A stretch of DNA of 5,494 bases from Acidobacteriota bacterium (GTDB taxonomy: Bacteria > Acidobacteriota > Terriglobia > Terriglobales > Acidobacteriaceae): NCBI GenBank assembly GCA_021780095.1, contig JAJXZK010000239.1, positions 1 through 5,494 on the forward strand, read 5' to 3'. The translations under genes and the position numbers were made by a program. Below the pieces are notes generated by a model. That model searched no databases. It was given only the letters and a program-made list of their open reading frames with translations, and had not been told where the DNA came from. Positions 1 to 5,455 of this stretch are shown in pieces. Numbering within the stretch: the stretch's first letter is position 1; every line of letters begins with the position of its first letter.

Positions 1-257
1 TCGCCGACATCCATCCCCAGGCGCCCACGCACTTCCTCGTCATCCCCAAAAAGCACATCGACTCGCTCGCGCAGGCCACCGCCGCGGACAAAGACCTGCT
101 TGGCCATCTCACCTTGGTCGCAACCGAGCTGGCGAAGAAAAGCCTCAGCAAAGGCTTTCGCGTTGTCGTGAATACCGGGCAGGAAGGTGGCCAGACCGTC
201 GACCATTTACATCTGCATGTGCTCGGCGGTCGCGCCATGCACTGGCCCCCAGGATAA
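1..257 (+). CDS. HIT-family (HINT-type) nucleotide-binding hydrolase, C-terminal part
   Basis: The reading frame enters at base 3 and gives 84 residues before TAA at 255-257; roughly 30 N-terminal residues lie outside the window. The histidine triad His-Leu-His-Leu-His is encoded at 204-218, inside [11 protein letters not shown]. The protein ends in the GGRxMxWPPG tail typical of HINT-branch proteins, so the C terminus is intact. The upstream [12 protein letters not shown] segment is the usual core strand and helix of the fold. Members hydrolyse nucleoside phosphoramidates or related AMP conjugates in the cytoplasm, with the middle histidine of the triad as nucleophile (family knowledge); the physiological substrate cannot be told from sequence. 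The last 51 bases are overlapped on the opposite strand by the transposase gene. No regulatory region is visible because the start is missing. Confidence 0.93.
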   Translation, partial: ADIHPQAPTHFLVIPKKHIDSLAQATAADKDLLGHLTLVATELAKKSLSKGFRVVVNTGQEGGQTVDHLHLHVLGGRAMHWPPG

Positions 258-716
258 ACAAATCGCCAGTTCTATTCCCGTTACATAATGCCGGAAGCTC
301 GACCATGCCCAATCCTCCGGATTCTCGACTAGCCTTCTGACAACCGAGTTGCGATGGATGTATTGCAGTTTCTCCATTCGCTTCTTATCGCTCCACACGT
401 TGAGATCATAGTAGCGCGCCTGCCAGAATGGCTCGGGCGCGCGAAGCGACAAAGTGCGCGACACCGACTGTTTCAGCGCCTGCAGTGCCGTGGCCAGTGG
501 AGCTGCTTCCGGGTCGGTGACCAGCAGGTGCACATGCTCAGGCATCGCCACATATCCGGCTACACAAAACTCGTAGGCCCGCTGGGTGCGTCCTAAAGAT
601 TGCTCGAAGATATTTCGAGCATGCGGAGTGCCCAGCTTCGGCTGCCGCCGATAGCAACTGAAAGTGATACAGTGCATTTGCCGGGTTTTCTGAAATCTGC
701 GCAGTCCGGTAGGCAT
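207..716 (-). CDS. REP-associated tyrosine transposase (RAYT, IS200-like Y1 family), altered C terminus
   Basis: This 169-residue protein has the Y1 transposase signature. The HUH metal-binding motif is His61-x-His63 in MPEHVHLL, the [12 protein letters not shown] block lies near 97-108, and the presumed catalytic Tyr119 is in [12 protein letters not shown], followed by the WSSFRHY motif. RAYTs are single-copy domesticated relatives of IS200/IS605 transposases that cut and move REP palindromes as single-stranded DNA (family knowledge). REP-like palindromes begin 53 bases upstream of its start, which supports the pairing. After about residue 149 the protein departs from the usual family tail: its last 16 residues are read from the antisense of the HIT gene, and its TAA lies inside the HIT triad codons. 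The gene therefore probably lost its native 3' end. The ATG at 716 begins the conserved MPxGLxRFxxTxQ start; no strong ribosome site is visible. The catalytic residues are intact, so activity is possible. Confidence 0.9.
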   Translation of the reverse strand: MPTGLRRFQKTRQMHCITFSCYRRQPKLGTPHARNIFEQSLGRTQRAYEFCVAGYVAMPEHVHLLVTDPEAAPLATALQALKQSVSRTLSLRAPEPFWQARYYDLNVWSDKKRMEKLQYIHRNSVVRRLVENPEDWAWSSFRHYVTGIELAICLSWGPVHGATAEHMQM

Positions 717-726
717 ACGGGGTAAT

Positions 727-752
727 GCGCCATCCTACATGGCCATTGGCGC
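727..752. repeat. Inverted repeat upstream of the transposase start
   Basis: GCGCCA (727-732) and TGGCGC (747-752) are perfect 6-base inverted repeats separated by 14 bases, ending 11 bases upstream of the transposase ATG. In the transposase mRNA this would form a leader hairpin. It could be a decayed half of a REP unit, a regulatory hairpin, or chance in GC-rich DNA. Confidence 0.3.
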
Positions 753-768
753 GAGAGTGGAATCATTA

Positions 769-845
769 TCCCGCCCTAGCGAAGCTAGGACGGGGCACCC
801 GGTTCATGAGTCACCTGACTTGAAGTTTAGGGCGGGCCACCCGCC
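769..845 (+). repeat. REP-like composite palindromic element, copy 1
   Basis: The first part (769-800) is a hairpin: CCTAGC-GAA-GCTAGG, extended past one C/A mismatch by CCCG/CGGG, and followed by the tail GGGGCACCC. After 33 bases comes a second box, GGGCCACCCG (834-843), which in this copy sits in a small perfect hairpin, GGCGGG-CCA-CCCGCC (831-845). The same two-part order recurs twice more in the window. The element lies between the transposase gene and the 3' end of the membrane-protein gene, 8 bases past that gene's stop on the - strand. It could act as substrate for the neighbouring RAYT and as a transcript-end hairpin for the two-gene cassette. Confidence 0.85.
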
Positions 846-853
846 TTCAGAAA

Positions 854-1237
854 TTAGCCCTTAGGAACGGGTTCTTCTTCCTTGTGCATCGCCGATGCCA
901 TCAGTTTCAGGCATCCATACATAATGCTGAAATCTATAACGGCGGCAGGAAGGAGCTCCCATACGGTAAAATTCCCTGTTATAGGAATGGGAAAATAAAC
1001 GACAAGCGGAACATGTAGCGCGGCTAGAACCGCTATCGTTACCCAAAACCACACGTATCGACAAAAGACCCAATAGGTCTTAACAATACCGATTAAGATT
1101 CCAGCACAAATCCCTGCAGTTAGTCCCCCCGGAAAATCACCCAGGATTGCGAACAAGATAACTACAGGGGATGAATATAACAGTGCCAACAATCCCCATT
1201 TAGCGTCTGGAATTTGAATTTCATCTATTCTTGCCAT
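854..1237 (-). CDS. Small four-helix membrane protein, candidate immunity protein
   Basis: This 127-residue protein has four predicted membrane segments, at about residues 14-33, 38-58, 62-84 and 93-115. It has a short charged N terminus (MARIDEIQIPDAKW) and a charged C-terminal tail (HKEEEPVPKG). I do not recognise a named family. The ATG at 1237 shares its A with the last base of the upstream gene's TGA (TGATG), and GGGGAG lies 3 bases before it, so translation is probably coupled. I chose this start over an in-frame ATG at 1258, which lies inside the upstream gene without a ribosome site. Its codons are visibly more AT-rich than those of fpg, suggesting a different origin. Position directly behind a toxin-tail-like gene, plus small size and multiple membrane spans, fits an immunity protein; that role is inference. 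Confidence 0.65.
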   Translation of the reverse strand: MARIDEIQIPDAKWGLLALLYSSPVVILFAILGDFPGGLTAGICAGILIGIVKTYWVFCRYVWFWVTIAVLAALHVPLVVYFPIPITGNFTVWELLPAAVIDFSIMYGCLKLMASAMHKEEEPVPKG

Positions 1238-1647
1238 CAGCTCCCCGGCTTCATGCATGTATCAAAGGATGCACCTGCAGCAGCTATGTCACGTGCGAGA
1301 GAAACTCCGCCAAGTAATGTTCCGACAAATGGAATCGCTCTCGCTCCCACGCCCACCAACTTAGCGGCTGGCGCAATCGCTGCCAATTGAATACCAAAAA
1401 TGCTGGCTGTGGCACCGCCGGCATCCCCTTTCACTGAGCTATTGACGGCAGACGCGGCACCAATTCCCATTTGTGTTCCGGCTACCACGAGGTCCCCACC
1501 GGGAAGGGCTCCAGCCCCAATTCCCGCCGCATCAAGCGACAATGCGACGCCATTGTTTAGAAATGAGCTGGCGGCGCACACCTGAGCGCGAGTATAGTTC
1601 GGGCCACCGCTGGTTGCGATGCCATATCCGCCTGGCGGGTGGCCCAT
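1237..1647 (-). CDS. Orphan Gly/Ala-rich C-terminal tail resembling Rhs/YD-repeat proteins
   Basis: The 136-residue product is rich in Gly, Ala and Val and has two hydrophobic, glycine-spaced stretches (about 33-68 and 79-121). Phrases such as SSFLNNGVALSLDAAGIGAGALPGGDLVVAG and VGVGARAIPFVGTLLGGVSLARD resemble, from memory, tails that follow the YD-repeat core in acidobacterial Rhs-type proteins. No Rhs core is present. Upstream in frame there are only seven more codons before a stop at 1669-1671, and none is a start. The ATG at 1647 and the first residues (MGHPPG) come from the REP-like element's GGGCCACCCGCC box, and no ribosome site precedes it. This is therefore either a severed toxin tail cut off by the repeat or a small repeat-started gene. 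The TGATG junction links it to the membrane-protein gene. The Rhs resemblance is unverified. Confidence 0.5.
   Translation of the reverse strand: MGHPPGGYGIATSGGPNYTRAQVCAASSFLNNGVALSLDAAGIGAGALPGGDLVVAGTQMGIGAASAVNSSVKGDAGGATASIFGIQLAAIAPAAKLVGVGARAIPFVGTLLGGVSLARDIAAAGASFDTCMKPGS
1241..1246 (-). promoter_or_regulatory. Shine-Dalgarno site inside the upstream gene
   Basis: GGGGAG on the - strand lies 3 bases before the ATG at 1237, within the last codons of the preceding gene. The spacing is short, but together with the TGATG stop/start overlap it decides the start of the membrane protein and suggests translational coupling. Confidence 0.5.
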
Positions 1648-1719
1648 GCTAAGTCTCAGTCGATATGTTCATCAATGGATAGAACATGGGTGCCCCGTCC
1701 TAGCTTGGCTAGGGCGGGA
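1634..1719 (-). repeat. REP-like composite palindromic element, copy 2 (inverted)
   Basis: Read on the - strand, the hairpin part (1719-1688) matches copy 1 at 31 of 32 positions; the only change is in the loop, CAA instead of GAA. After 42 bases it is followed by the box GGGCCACCCG (1645-1636). The element is inverted relative to copy 1, so the boxes of both face the two-gene cassette between them. The ATG of the Rhs-tail-like gene overlaps the edge of the box. Confidence 0.85.
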
Positions 1720-1877
1720 ACTGCGTGGCATGATCCGCACGAATTGCAGGCTGTATTCCTATTGCCGGGCGCATGCGGGCCGTCCATTTTTACTTGATTG
1801 CAGACACTCCCTCTGTCCCTGACGAACAACGATCATGCGCTATGGTACACGGCCGCAGGCTGGCGAACTGTGTCGAA

Positions 1878-1957
1878 TCCCACCCTAGCAGAGCTAGGAT
1901 GGGGCACCCAGGCTTGTCGGAAAACCGGCTGCTCTAGAGTTTCAGCTGGGCCACCCG
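1878..1957 (+). repeat. REP-like composite palindromic element, copy 3
   Basis: The hairpin part (1878-1909) has CCTAGC-AGA-GCTAGG and the same GGGGCACCC tail. It differs from copy 1 at four positions: two in the loop, and a G-to-A and C-to-T pair that face each other in the stem, so pairing is kept. The box GGGCCACCCG follows at 1948-1957 after 38 bases. It ends 20 bases from the stop of the receiver-domain gene, so on the - strand it lies in that gene's 3' untranslated region, where it could stabilise or end the transcript. The 158 bases between copies 2 and 3 (1720-1877) hold no gene I can see. Confidence 0.85.
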
Positions 1958-1977
1958 TCAGGGGAATCAACAAAAGT

Positions 1978-3003
1978 TTAGGCTTCGATGACCTGGGCCT
2001 GATCGTCTTCGATCTCGACTTCGATTCCGTAGCGGCGCAACAGGTTCGGCAGCGTCTGCGAGAAGGCCGAGCGCGGCATCACCGTATCGCAGCCCGCCTC
2101 GATCGCTTTGGCCTTCAGCTCGCCCTGCAGATGCGACAAAAATCCCACGATCGATGTGGCCCGCTTCAGTTTTGCTTTTAGCTTCGGAATCAGCGTCAGC
2201 GGCTTCGCCGTGGCGCTGTTCAGATCGAATACGATCAGCGTCGGCCGCTCTTCTTCCGGCAAGGCCAGCAGGTCGGCGATGGTGTCCTTGTCATTCTTCA
2301 CGAATGCAACTTTGATTCCCAGCTTGCGCGCCGTCTCCTGAATTTTCGCGATGAAGAACAGATCGTCGATGAAGCAGTAAATGCGAACAGGAGTCGCCGC
2401 GGCTAGGTCGGCTGCGCCTGCCGAACCCTGAATGTCGTCCACGGAACGGCCTCCATTCACCGGGCTGGAGTAGTCGGCGTTGAAGTTCCCGTTGCCATTG
2501 CCGTTGTAGTGGGCGTTGGTAAATCCGCGCTGCAATTCAATGGTGGAGGGCGGCGCATCGGAATAATTTCCGTTCACAGCGCGATAGCTGTGATCCATGG
2601 GGCCGACAAAAACTTTTGGACGCCGCTGCTTGCTGCCACGACGCTGTTGCTGTTGGCCGCTGGAATTTCCACGCGAGTCGCCGCGCGCGCCGCGAGCATT
2701 TGACTGCCCTTGGTTCTGGCCCTGGCCCTGATTTTTTTTGAAGAAGCGCTTCTTCTTACGGGGCTGGTTTTCATTGCGGGGAGAGTTTCCCTGTGGCGCG
2801 GGAGCTGCGGAGCCGTTGATCTGTCCATTCGCGGCGGCTTGCCCTTGGTTTGCGCCCTGAGCGGGATTGCCGCCCGATCCGCGACGCTTGCGGCGGCGGC
2901 GAAAGCTTTGCTTTTGCCGGGGAGCATTGGATCCAGCAGCGGAGGGATTCCCTTGAGAAGACGGAGAGGAGTTCTCCGATTGCGGCGTTGAATCTTCTGT
3001 CAT
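1978..3003 (-). CDS. Receiver-domain (CheY-like) protein with long basic disordered N-terminal region
   Basis: The protein has 341 residues. Residues 1-205 are low complexity, rich in Gln, Gly, Asn, Ser, Arg and Lys. They include basic clusters at 35-41 (RRRRKRR) and 82-90 (RKKKRFFKK), RG/GQ-type repeats at 91-125, and an Asn/Gly-rich stretch near 166-180. Residues about 206-327 fit a receiver fold: the acidic pair Asp213-Asp214 after the first strand, Asp260 in LIVFDLN at the phosphoacceptor position, Ser290 in GFLSH at the Thr/Ser switch, and Arg311 where the conserved Lys normally stands. A short acidic tail (EVEIEDDQ) ends it. No output domain follows, so the N-terminal part is the only candidate effector. 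Its composition resembles nucleic-acid-binding disordered tails, suggesting RNA or DNA binding under receiver control (inference). AAGGAAG before the ATG supports the start. It appears monocistronic. Confidence 0.82.
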   Translation of the reverse strand: MTEDSTPQSENSSPSSQGNPSAAGSNAPRQKQSFRRRRKRRGSGGNPAQGANQGQAAANGQINGSAAPAPQGNSPRNENQPRKKKRFFKKNQGQGQNQGQSNARGARGDSRGNSSGQQQQRRGSKQRRPKVFVGPMDHSYRAVNGNYSDAPPSTIELQRGFTNAHYNGNGNGNFNADYSSPVNGGRSVDDIQGSAGAADLAAATPVRIYCFIDDLFFIAKIQETARKLGIKVAFVKNDKDTIADLLALPEEERPTLIVFDLNSATAKPLTLIPKLKAKLKRATSIVGFLSHLQGELKAKAIEAGCDTVMPRSAFSQTLPNLLRRYGIEVEIEDDQAQVIEA

Positions 3004-3010
3004 TCAGACA

Positions 3011-3017
3011 CTTCCTT
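3011..3017 (-). promoter_or_regulatory. Ribosome binding site of the receiver-domain gene
   Basis: AAGGAAG on the - strand ends 7 bases before the ATG at 3003. This is good spacing and confirms the start ahead of the disordered region. I found no convincing -35/-10 pair further upstream. Confidence 0.6.
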
Positions 3018-3321
3018 GTACCTTGCGTTGACTTGTACTGCGCGAGTCGCTGATACACGACAACTGGAATGATCTCAGTTCCGTCCGGCGAGGACGCTAT
3101 CGAGCAGCATGATGGAATTTTTGTCTCAAGCTAGTTTCATTTGCCTGGCAGGAAGTTGCCTCGGAGCTTGCCGGCAGCCTGCTGGCGTAACAGTTTCTAG
3201 AGCGTTACCGCTCTGGGAGCGCATACTTGAAGCGCCTCCGAACTGTTCTGTATTATTCCTATCCGTAACATGGTATCGGCGAGCCGCGGGTCCCAGAAAG
3301 GTTTGCAGCTTCAGCCAAACG
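3018..3321. other. Intergenic stretch upstream of the receiver gene, with inverted repeats
   Basis: I can support no gene here. The part next to the receiver gene holds a short inverted repeat, AACTG-9 bases-CAGTT (3062-3080), which could be an operator or chance. Further out is a cluster of stem-loops, entered separately (3161-3241). An open frame from 3109 on the + strand runs through, but it has no ribosome site and no protein-like pattern. I saw no tRNA, tmRNA, SRP RNA or RNase P signature. Confidence 0.5.
3161..3241 (+). ncRNA. Possible structured RNA with alternative helices
   Basis: Three stem-loops lie side by side. The first is GCCGGC-AGCCT-GCTGGC (3170-3186, one G-U pair on the + strand). 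The second is AGAGCG-TTAC-CGCTCT (3199-3214, extendable by U-G pairs). The third is GGAGCGC (3216-3222) with GCGCCTCC (3232-3239, one bulged C). TCGGAG at 3161-3166 can instead pair with CTCCGA at 3236-3241, closing a multibranch loop around the first two hairpins; this excludes the third. The wobble pairs are G-U only in a + strand transcript. Such folds also arise by chance in GC-rich DNA, and no promoter or U-tract terminator was found. Confidence 0.2.
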
Positions 3322-3516
3322 ATGAGCAAGACTGATGCTACTCCGCAGAAGCGAAATCGGCAAGTGGTACGCGCAAAATCCTACAAACCAGTACCCGCCG
3401 GCCAGAACCTGTTCGATTTGTTGGTCTTAAAATCAGGTGAAGCTGTCCGCGTCTATCAGTGTTCCCACCCTTTGGAATTTTGGCCCGTCATTGTTCCAAG
3501 CACACCAAGACGGTGA
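3322..3516 (+). CDS. Doubtful 64-residue ORF
   Basis: The ORF starts MSKTDATPQKRNRQ and contains NLFDLLVLKSGEAVRVYQC. It is basic at the N terminus and has no membrane segment. No Shine-Dalgarno sequence precedes the ATG, the codon choice is not distinctive, and I recognise no family. It is the only frame in this gene-poor stretch that looks at all protein-like, and it lies about 80 bases downstream of the possible structured RNA. It may be non-coding. Confidence 0.18.
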   Translation: MSKTDATPQKRNRQVVRAKSYKPVPAGQNLFDLLVLKSGEAVRVYQCSHPLEFWPVIVPSTPRR

Positions 3517-4424
3517 GGATGAAAACGCGAAAGTTAGAGGAACGGTTGGGGGAAAAGTAGACTCAGCAGCTACACTCGCAACTAGAATCGGGTCACTGGC
3601 CTCCCGAATTTGGGTGGACCCATTTTCATGATGCTATCTAAATTTGAGTTCGGGTGGAGCCGGCCGGTTTCTTTACGTGTAGAAACTGTGCTGACGGCTC
3701 ACATTGCCTGAACTTTTTTATCTATTCAAGCCTTTCGGCTCAATGTGCGTTCACTGGCTTGCTGTAATACATTGCAACTTTGATACCAAAGTCATTCCAT
3801 TAAAACTAAAGGAGTTACGCAGGAAAATGCCATCGGTTTTCTGTAATTCCATAGGAAAAGAACCGATCCAATCCGCAAATCCATAGACTGACATTTCAAA
3901 TGCCCACCCACCGATTCTGTTCAGCGCAACCTCGATTGTCGTTTGGTAAAAACGAGGCTCGAAGAAAAGGAATCCGAGCTGCGATTGTTCCATCAAACGC
4001 CGGGGCCAATATTTTGTTCGCACCCAGCCTCTCGATCCCTGGTCTGCCGGATCGAATGGAAGTCCCTAGCGCGAAATCATCCCAATCGTCGCCAACCATG
4101 TCTCTACCAAGGCAGGCCATCCGGTGATTGGACTGTGGGTGCGGCGCAGCCCAAACGCGTGACCGCCGTGTGCATCGTGTTCAATTTCGATGGCAAGAGG
4201 ATGGTGCCACAGATGAGGAATCACTCGATCAAGGTCTACCCTGGGACGCACCCCTCCGTCGCAAATCGCTGAAGAGTCAGCGCTCTTGCTCCGCGGATAT
4301 GCGGATACACAGAACAGTTTTTGGCTAGTCGGCTATTGATAAACAATGCGTCCGAAGATAGTTGTCACTGAGCCTCATTGGCAAAAAGTGCAATTCGCGC
4401 ATAGTGATTCGGTTGAATTCTGGT
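3517..4424. other. Gene-poor stretch with no supported gene
   Basis: Short open frames overlap on both strands throughout this 0.9 kb, and none has both a ribosome site and a recognisable pattern. Base composition is uneven, with an AT-richer middle (about 3690-3960) unlike the flanking genes. It contains the spaced GGGTGG repeat pair (3606-3661), a 6-base stem-loop (3667-3686) and a small tandem GCGGATAT/GCGGATAC (4293-4308). The most likely explanation is decayed coding or mobile-element sequence between the receiver gene and fpg. The last part (about 4330-4424) is the region downstream of fpg, where I see no clear intrinsic terminator. Confidence 0.5.
3606..3661 (+). repeat. Spaced imperfect direct repeat, possible insertion-sequence end
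   Basis: GAATTTGGGTGGACCC (3606-3621) and GAGTTCGGGTGGAGCC (3646-3661) agree at 13 of 16 positions and are exactly 40 bases apart. Spaced internal repeats of this kind are known near the ends of IS21-type elements, but no transposase remains here. Five bases downstream lies the stem-loop GTTTCT-8 bases-AGAAAC (3667-3686). Confidence 0.35.
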
Positions 4425-5339
4425 TCAGTGTTGGCAGTTCGGACAGAAGTGAGTACCGCGGCCCGCCACGAGAATTCTGCGAATGGGTGTTCCGCAGACT
4501 AGGCAGGGCTCGGCGGTGCGGAGATAGACCTTGTGTTCCAACTGGAAAAAACCTCTTTCTCCAGAAGCGTCTACATAATCGGAGACGGAGGAGCCGCCCA
4601 TGGTGATCGCCTCCTGCAGTACCGACCGTATCGCGCTGCGTAGCCGCTCGAGTTCCATTGCGGTGAGGCGGCCGGCGTGGCGGCGGGGACGGATACCGGC
4701 ACGAAACAGACTTTCATCCGCGTAAATGTTACCGACACCATGGAGAAGCTTCTGATTCAGCAGCGCGGATTTGATGGGAGTTCGACGCCCGCGAAACAGC
4801 GCGCGAAACGCGTCGGCTGAGATGTCTAAGGGCTCTTGTCCGGGGCCGACGAATCCCTTGTCGGGGGAGCCCGTTCCCTTCTTGCGCTTGCCGGTTTTCG
4901 GCGCGTCATGGGGAGCCAGCTCGAGCACCGACAGGCGGCCAAAGCGGCGCGGATCGACGAAGCGAACTTCGCGTGCGTCGTCGAGTTGTAGGATGGCGTG
5001 AGTATGTTTCGGCGTCGGCTCATCCGCCTGACATACCAACAGCCGTCCGGTCATGCCGAGGTGGACGAGCCATTGGCCGCGCCACGGCTTTGCTTTCCTG
5101 GCTGGAGCGGTCGAGCGGCGGCGGCTGGCGGCGGAATCTCGCGTCAGATCGACAACAATATGTTTGCCGACACGACGGACATGTTCGATGGTGCTGCCGG
5201 TCAGCGCTTTGACGAGTTCAGACGGTGCCGAACGAAAAGGTTCCGGCTTCGAGCCGAGCCAGACGGAAAGGATGTTGCGTCCGCGCACGCGCGCATCGAC
5301 GCCGTTGGCAATGGTTTCAACTTCCGGTAGTTCCGGCAT
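4425..5339 (-). CDS. mutM: Formamidopyrimidine-DNA glycosylase (Fpg/MutM)
   Basis: This enzyme excises oxidised purines such as 8-oxoguanine from DNA and cuts the strand by beta/delta elimination (family knowledge). The 304-residue product begins MPELPEVETI; Pro2 is the Schiff-base nucleophile and Glu3 the general acid. Lys59 is the conserved beta-hairpin lysine, Met96 and Arg131/Phe133 (DPRRFGRL) match the DNA-intercalating residues, and the helix-two-turn-helix spans about 192-216 (LLNQKLLHGVGNIYADESLF). The C-terminal zinc finger has Cys279, Cys282, Cys299 and Cys302, with Arg294 in the finger loop. All key residues are present, so it should be active. It is about 30 residues longer than typical Fpg because of basic insertions near 66-86 and 145-163. 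The frame stays open upstream to 5486, but the mechanism needs Pro right after the initiator Met, which fixes the start at 5339; GGAAGAAG lies 10 bases ahead of it (5350-5357). Confidence 0.97.
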   Translation of the reverse strand: MPELPEVETIANGVDARVRGRNILSVWLGSKPEPFRSAPSELVKALTGSTIEHVRRVGKHIVVDLTRDSAASRRRSTAPARKAKPWRGQWLVHLGMTGRLLVCQADEPTPKHTHAILQLDDAREVRFVDPRRFGRLSVLELAPHDAPKTGKRKKGTGSPDKGFVGPGQEPLDISADAFRALFRGRRTPIKSALLNQKLLHGVGNIYADESLFRAGIRPRRHAGRLTAMELERLRSAIRSVLQEAITMGGSSVSDYVDASGERGFFQLEHKVYLRTAEPCLVCGTPIRRILVAGRGTHFCPNCQH

Positions 5340-5406
5340 CGATAGAGTTCTTCTTCCGCAAAGGATTGGGGCGCGTCCGCTTTGTGCTTTGATCGTCTCT
5401 CTCGGT

Positions 5407-5435
5407 AGTATAGGATTCTTATTTGAGTAGATGAA
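5407..5435 (-). promoter_or_regulatory. Candidate sigma-70-type promoter for mutM
   Basis: On the - strand TATACT (5412-5407, 5 of 6 to consensus) is preceded after exactly 17 bases by TTCATC (5435-5430, 3 of 6). It would give a leader of about 60 bases before the mutM ATG. The -10 is good and the -35 weak. Confidence 0.4.
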
Positions 5436-5436
5436 G

Positions 5437-5455
5437 TGCTGGCGAATCGCCAGCA
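5437..5455. promoter_or_regulatory. Perfect 19-base dyad just upstream of the mutM promoter
   Basis: TGCTGGCGAATCGCCAGCA is a perfect inverted repeat of 9-base arms around one central base. It starts one base upstream of the candidate -35. The position suits an operator or activator site; alternatively it is a hairpin terminator of a gene beyond the window, although no T-run follows it on either strand. Confidence 0.4.

Noticed and set aside
354..596. + strand ORF opposite the transposase, and similar frames opposite mutM and the receiver gene
   Set aside because: These are antisense shadows of well-supported genes in GC-rich DNA, without ribosome sites or motifs.
1238..1258. Earlier ATG (1258) for the membrane protein, adding seven residues
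   Set aside because: It has no ribosome site and lies inside the upstream gene, while the ATG at 1237 has GGGGAG and a TGATG junction.
769..1957. CRISPR array
   Set aside because: There are only three repeat copies, in mixed orientation, separated by about 900 and 160 bases, with genes between them and no Cas genes.
3109..3321. N-terminal extension of the 3322 ORF back to 3109
   Set aside because: There is no ribosome site, the composition is unlike a protein, and it runs through the stem-loop cluster.
3751..4023. 90-residue - strand ORF in the AT-richer segment
   Set aside because: It has no ribosome site and no recognised motif, and is overlapped by equally long frames on the other strand.
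4159..4272. + strand peptide with VTAVCIVFNFDGKRMV, faintly like the end of SnoaL/ester-cyclase proteins
   Set aside because: The resemblance covers fewer than 20 residues, and the expected flanking sequence is absent in all three frames; it could be a remnant but is not supportable.
3241..4319. AACTGTTCTGT at 3241-3251 and its inverse at 4309-4319
   Set aside because: An 11-base match with no shared flanks or context; chance cannot be excluded and no known operator fits.
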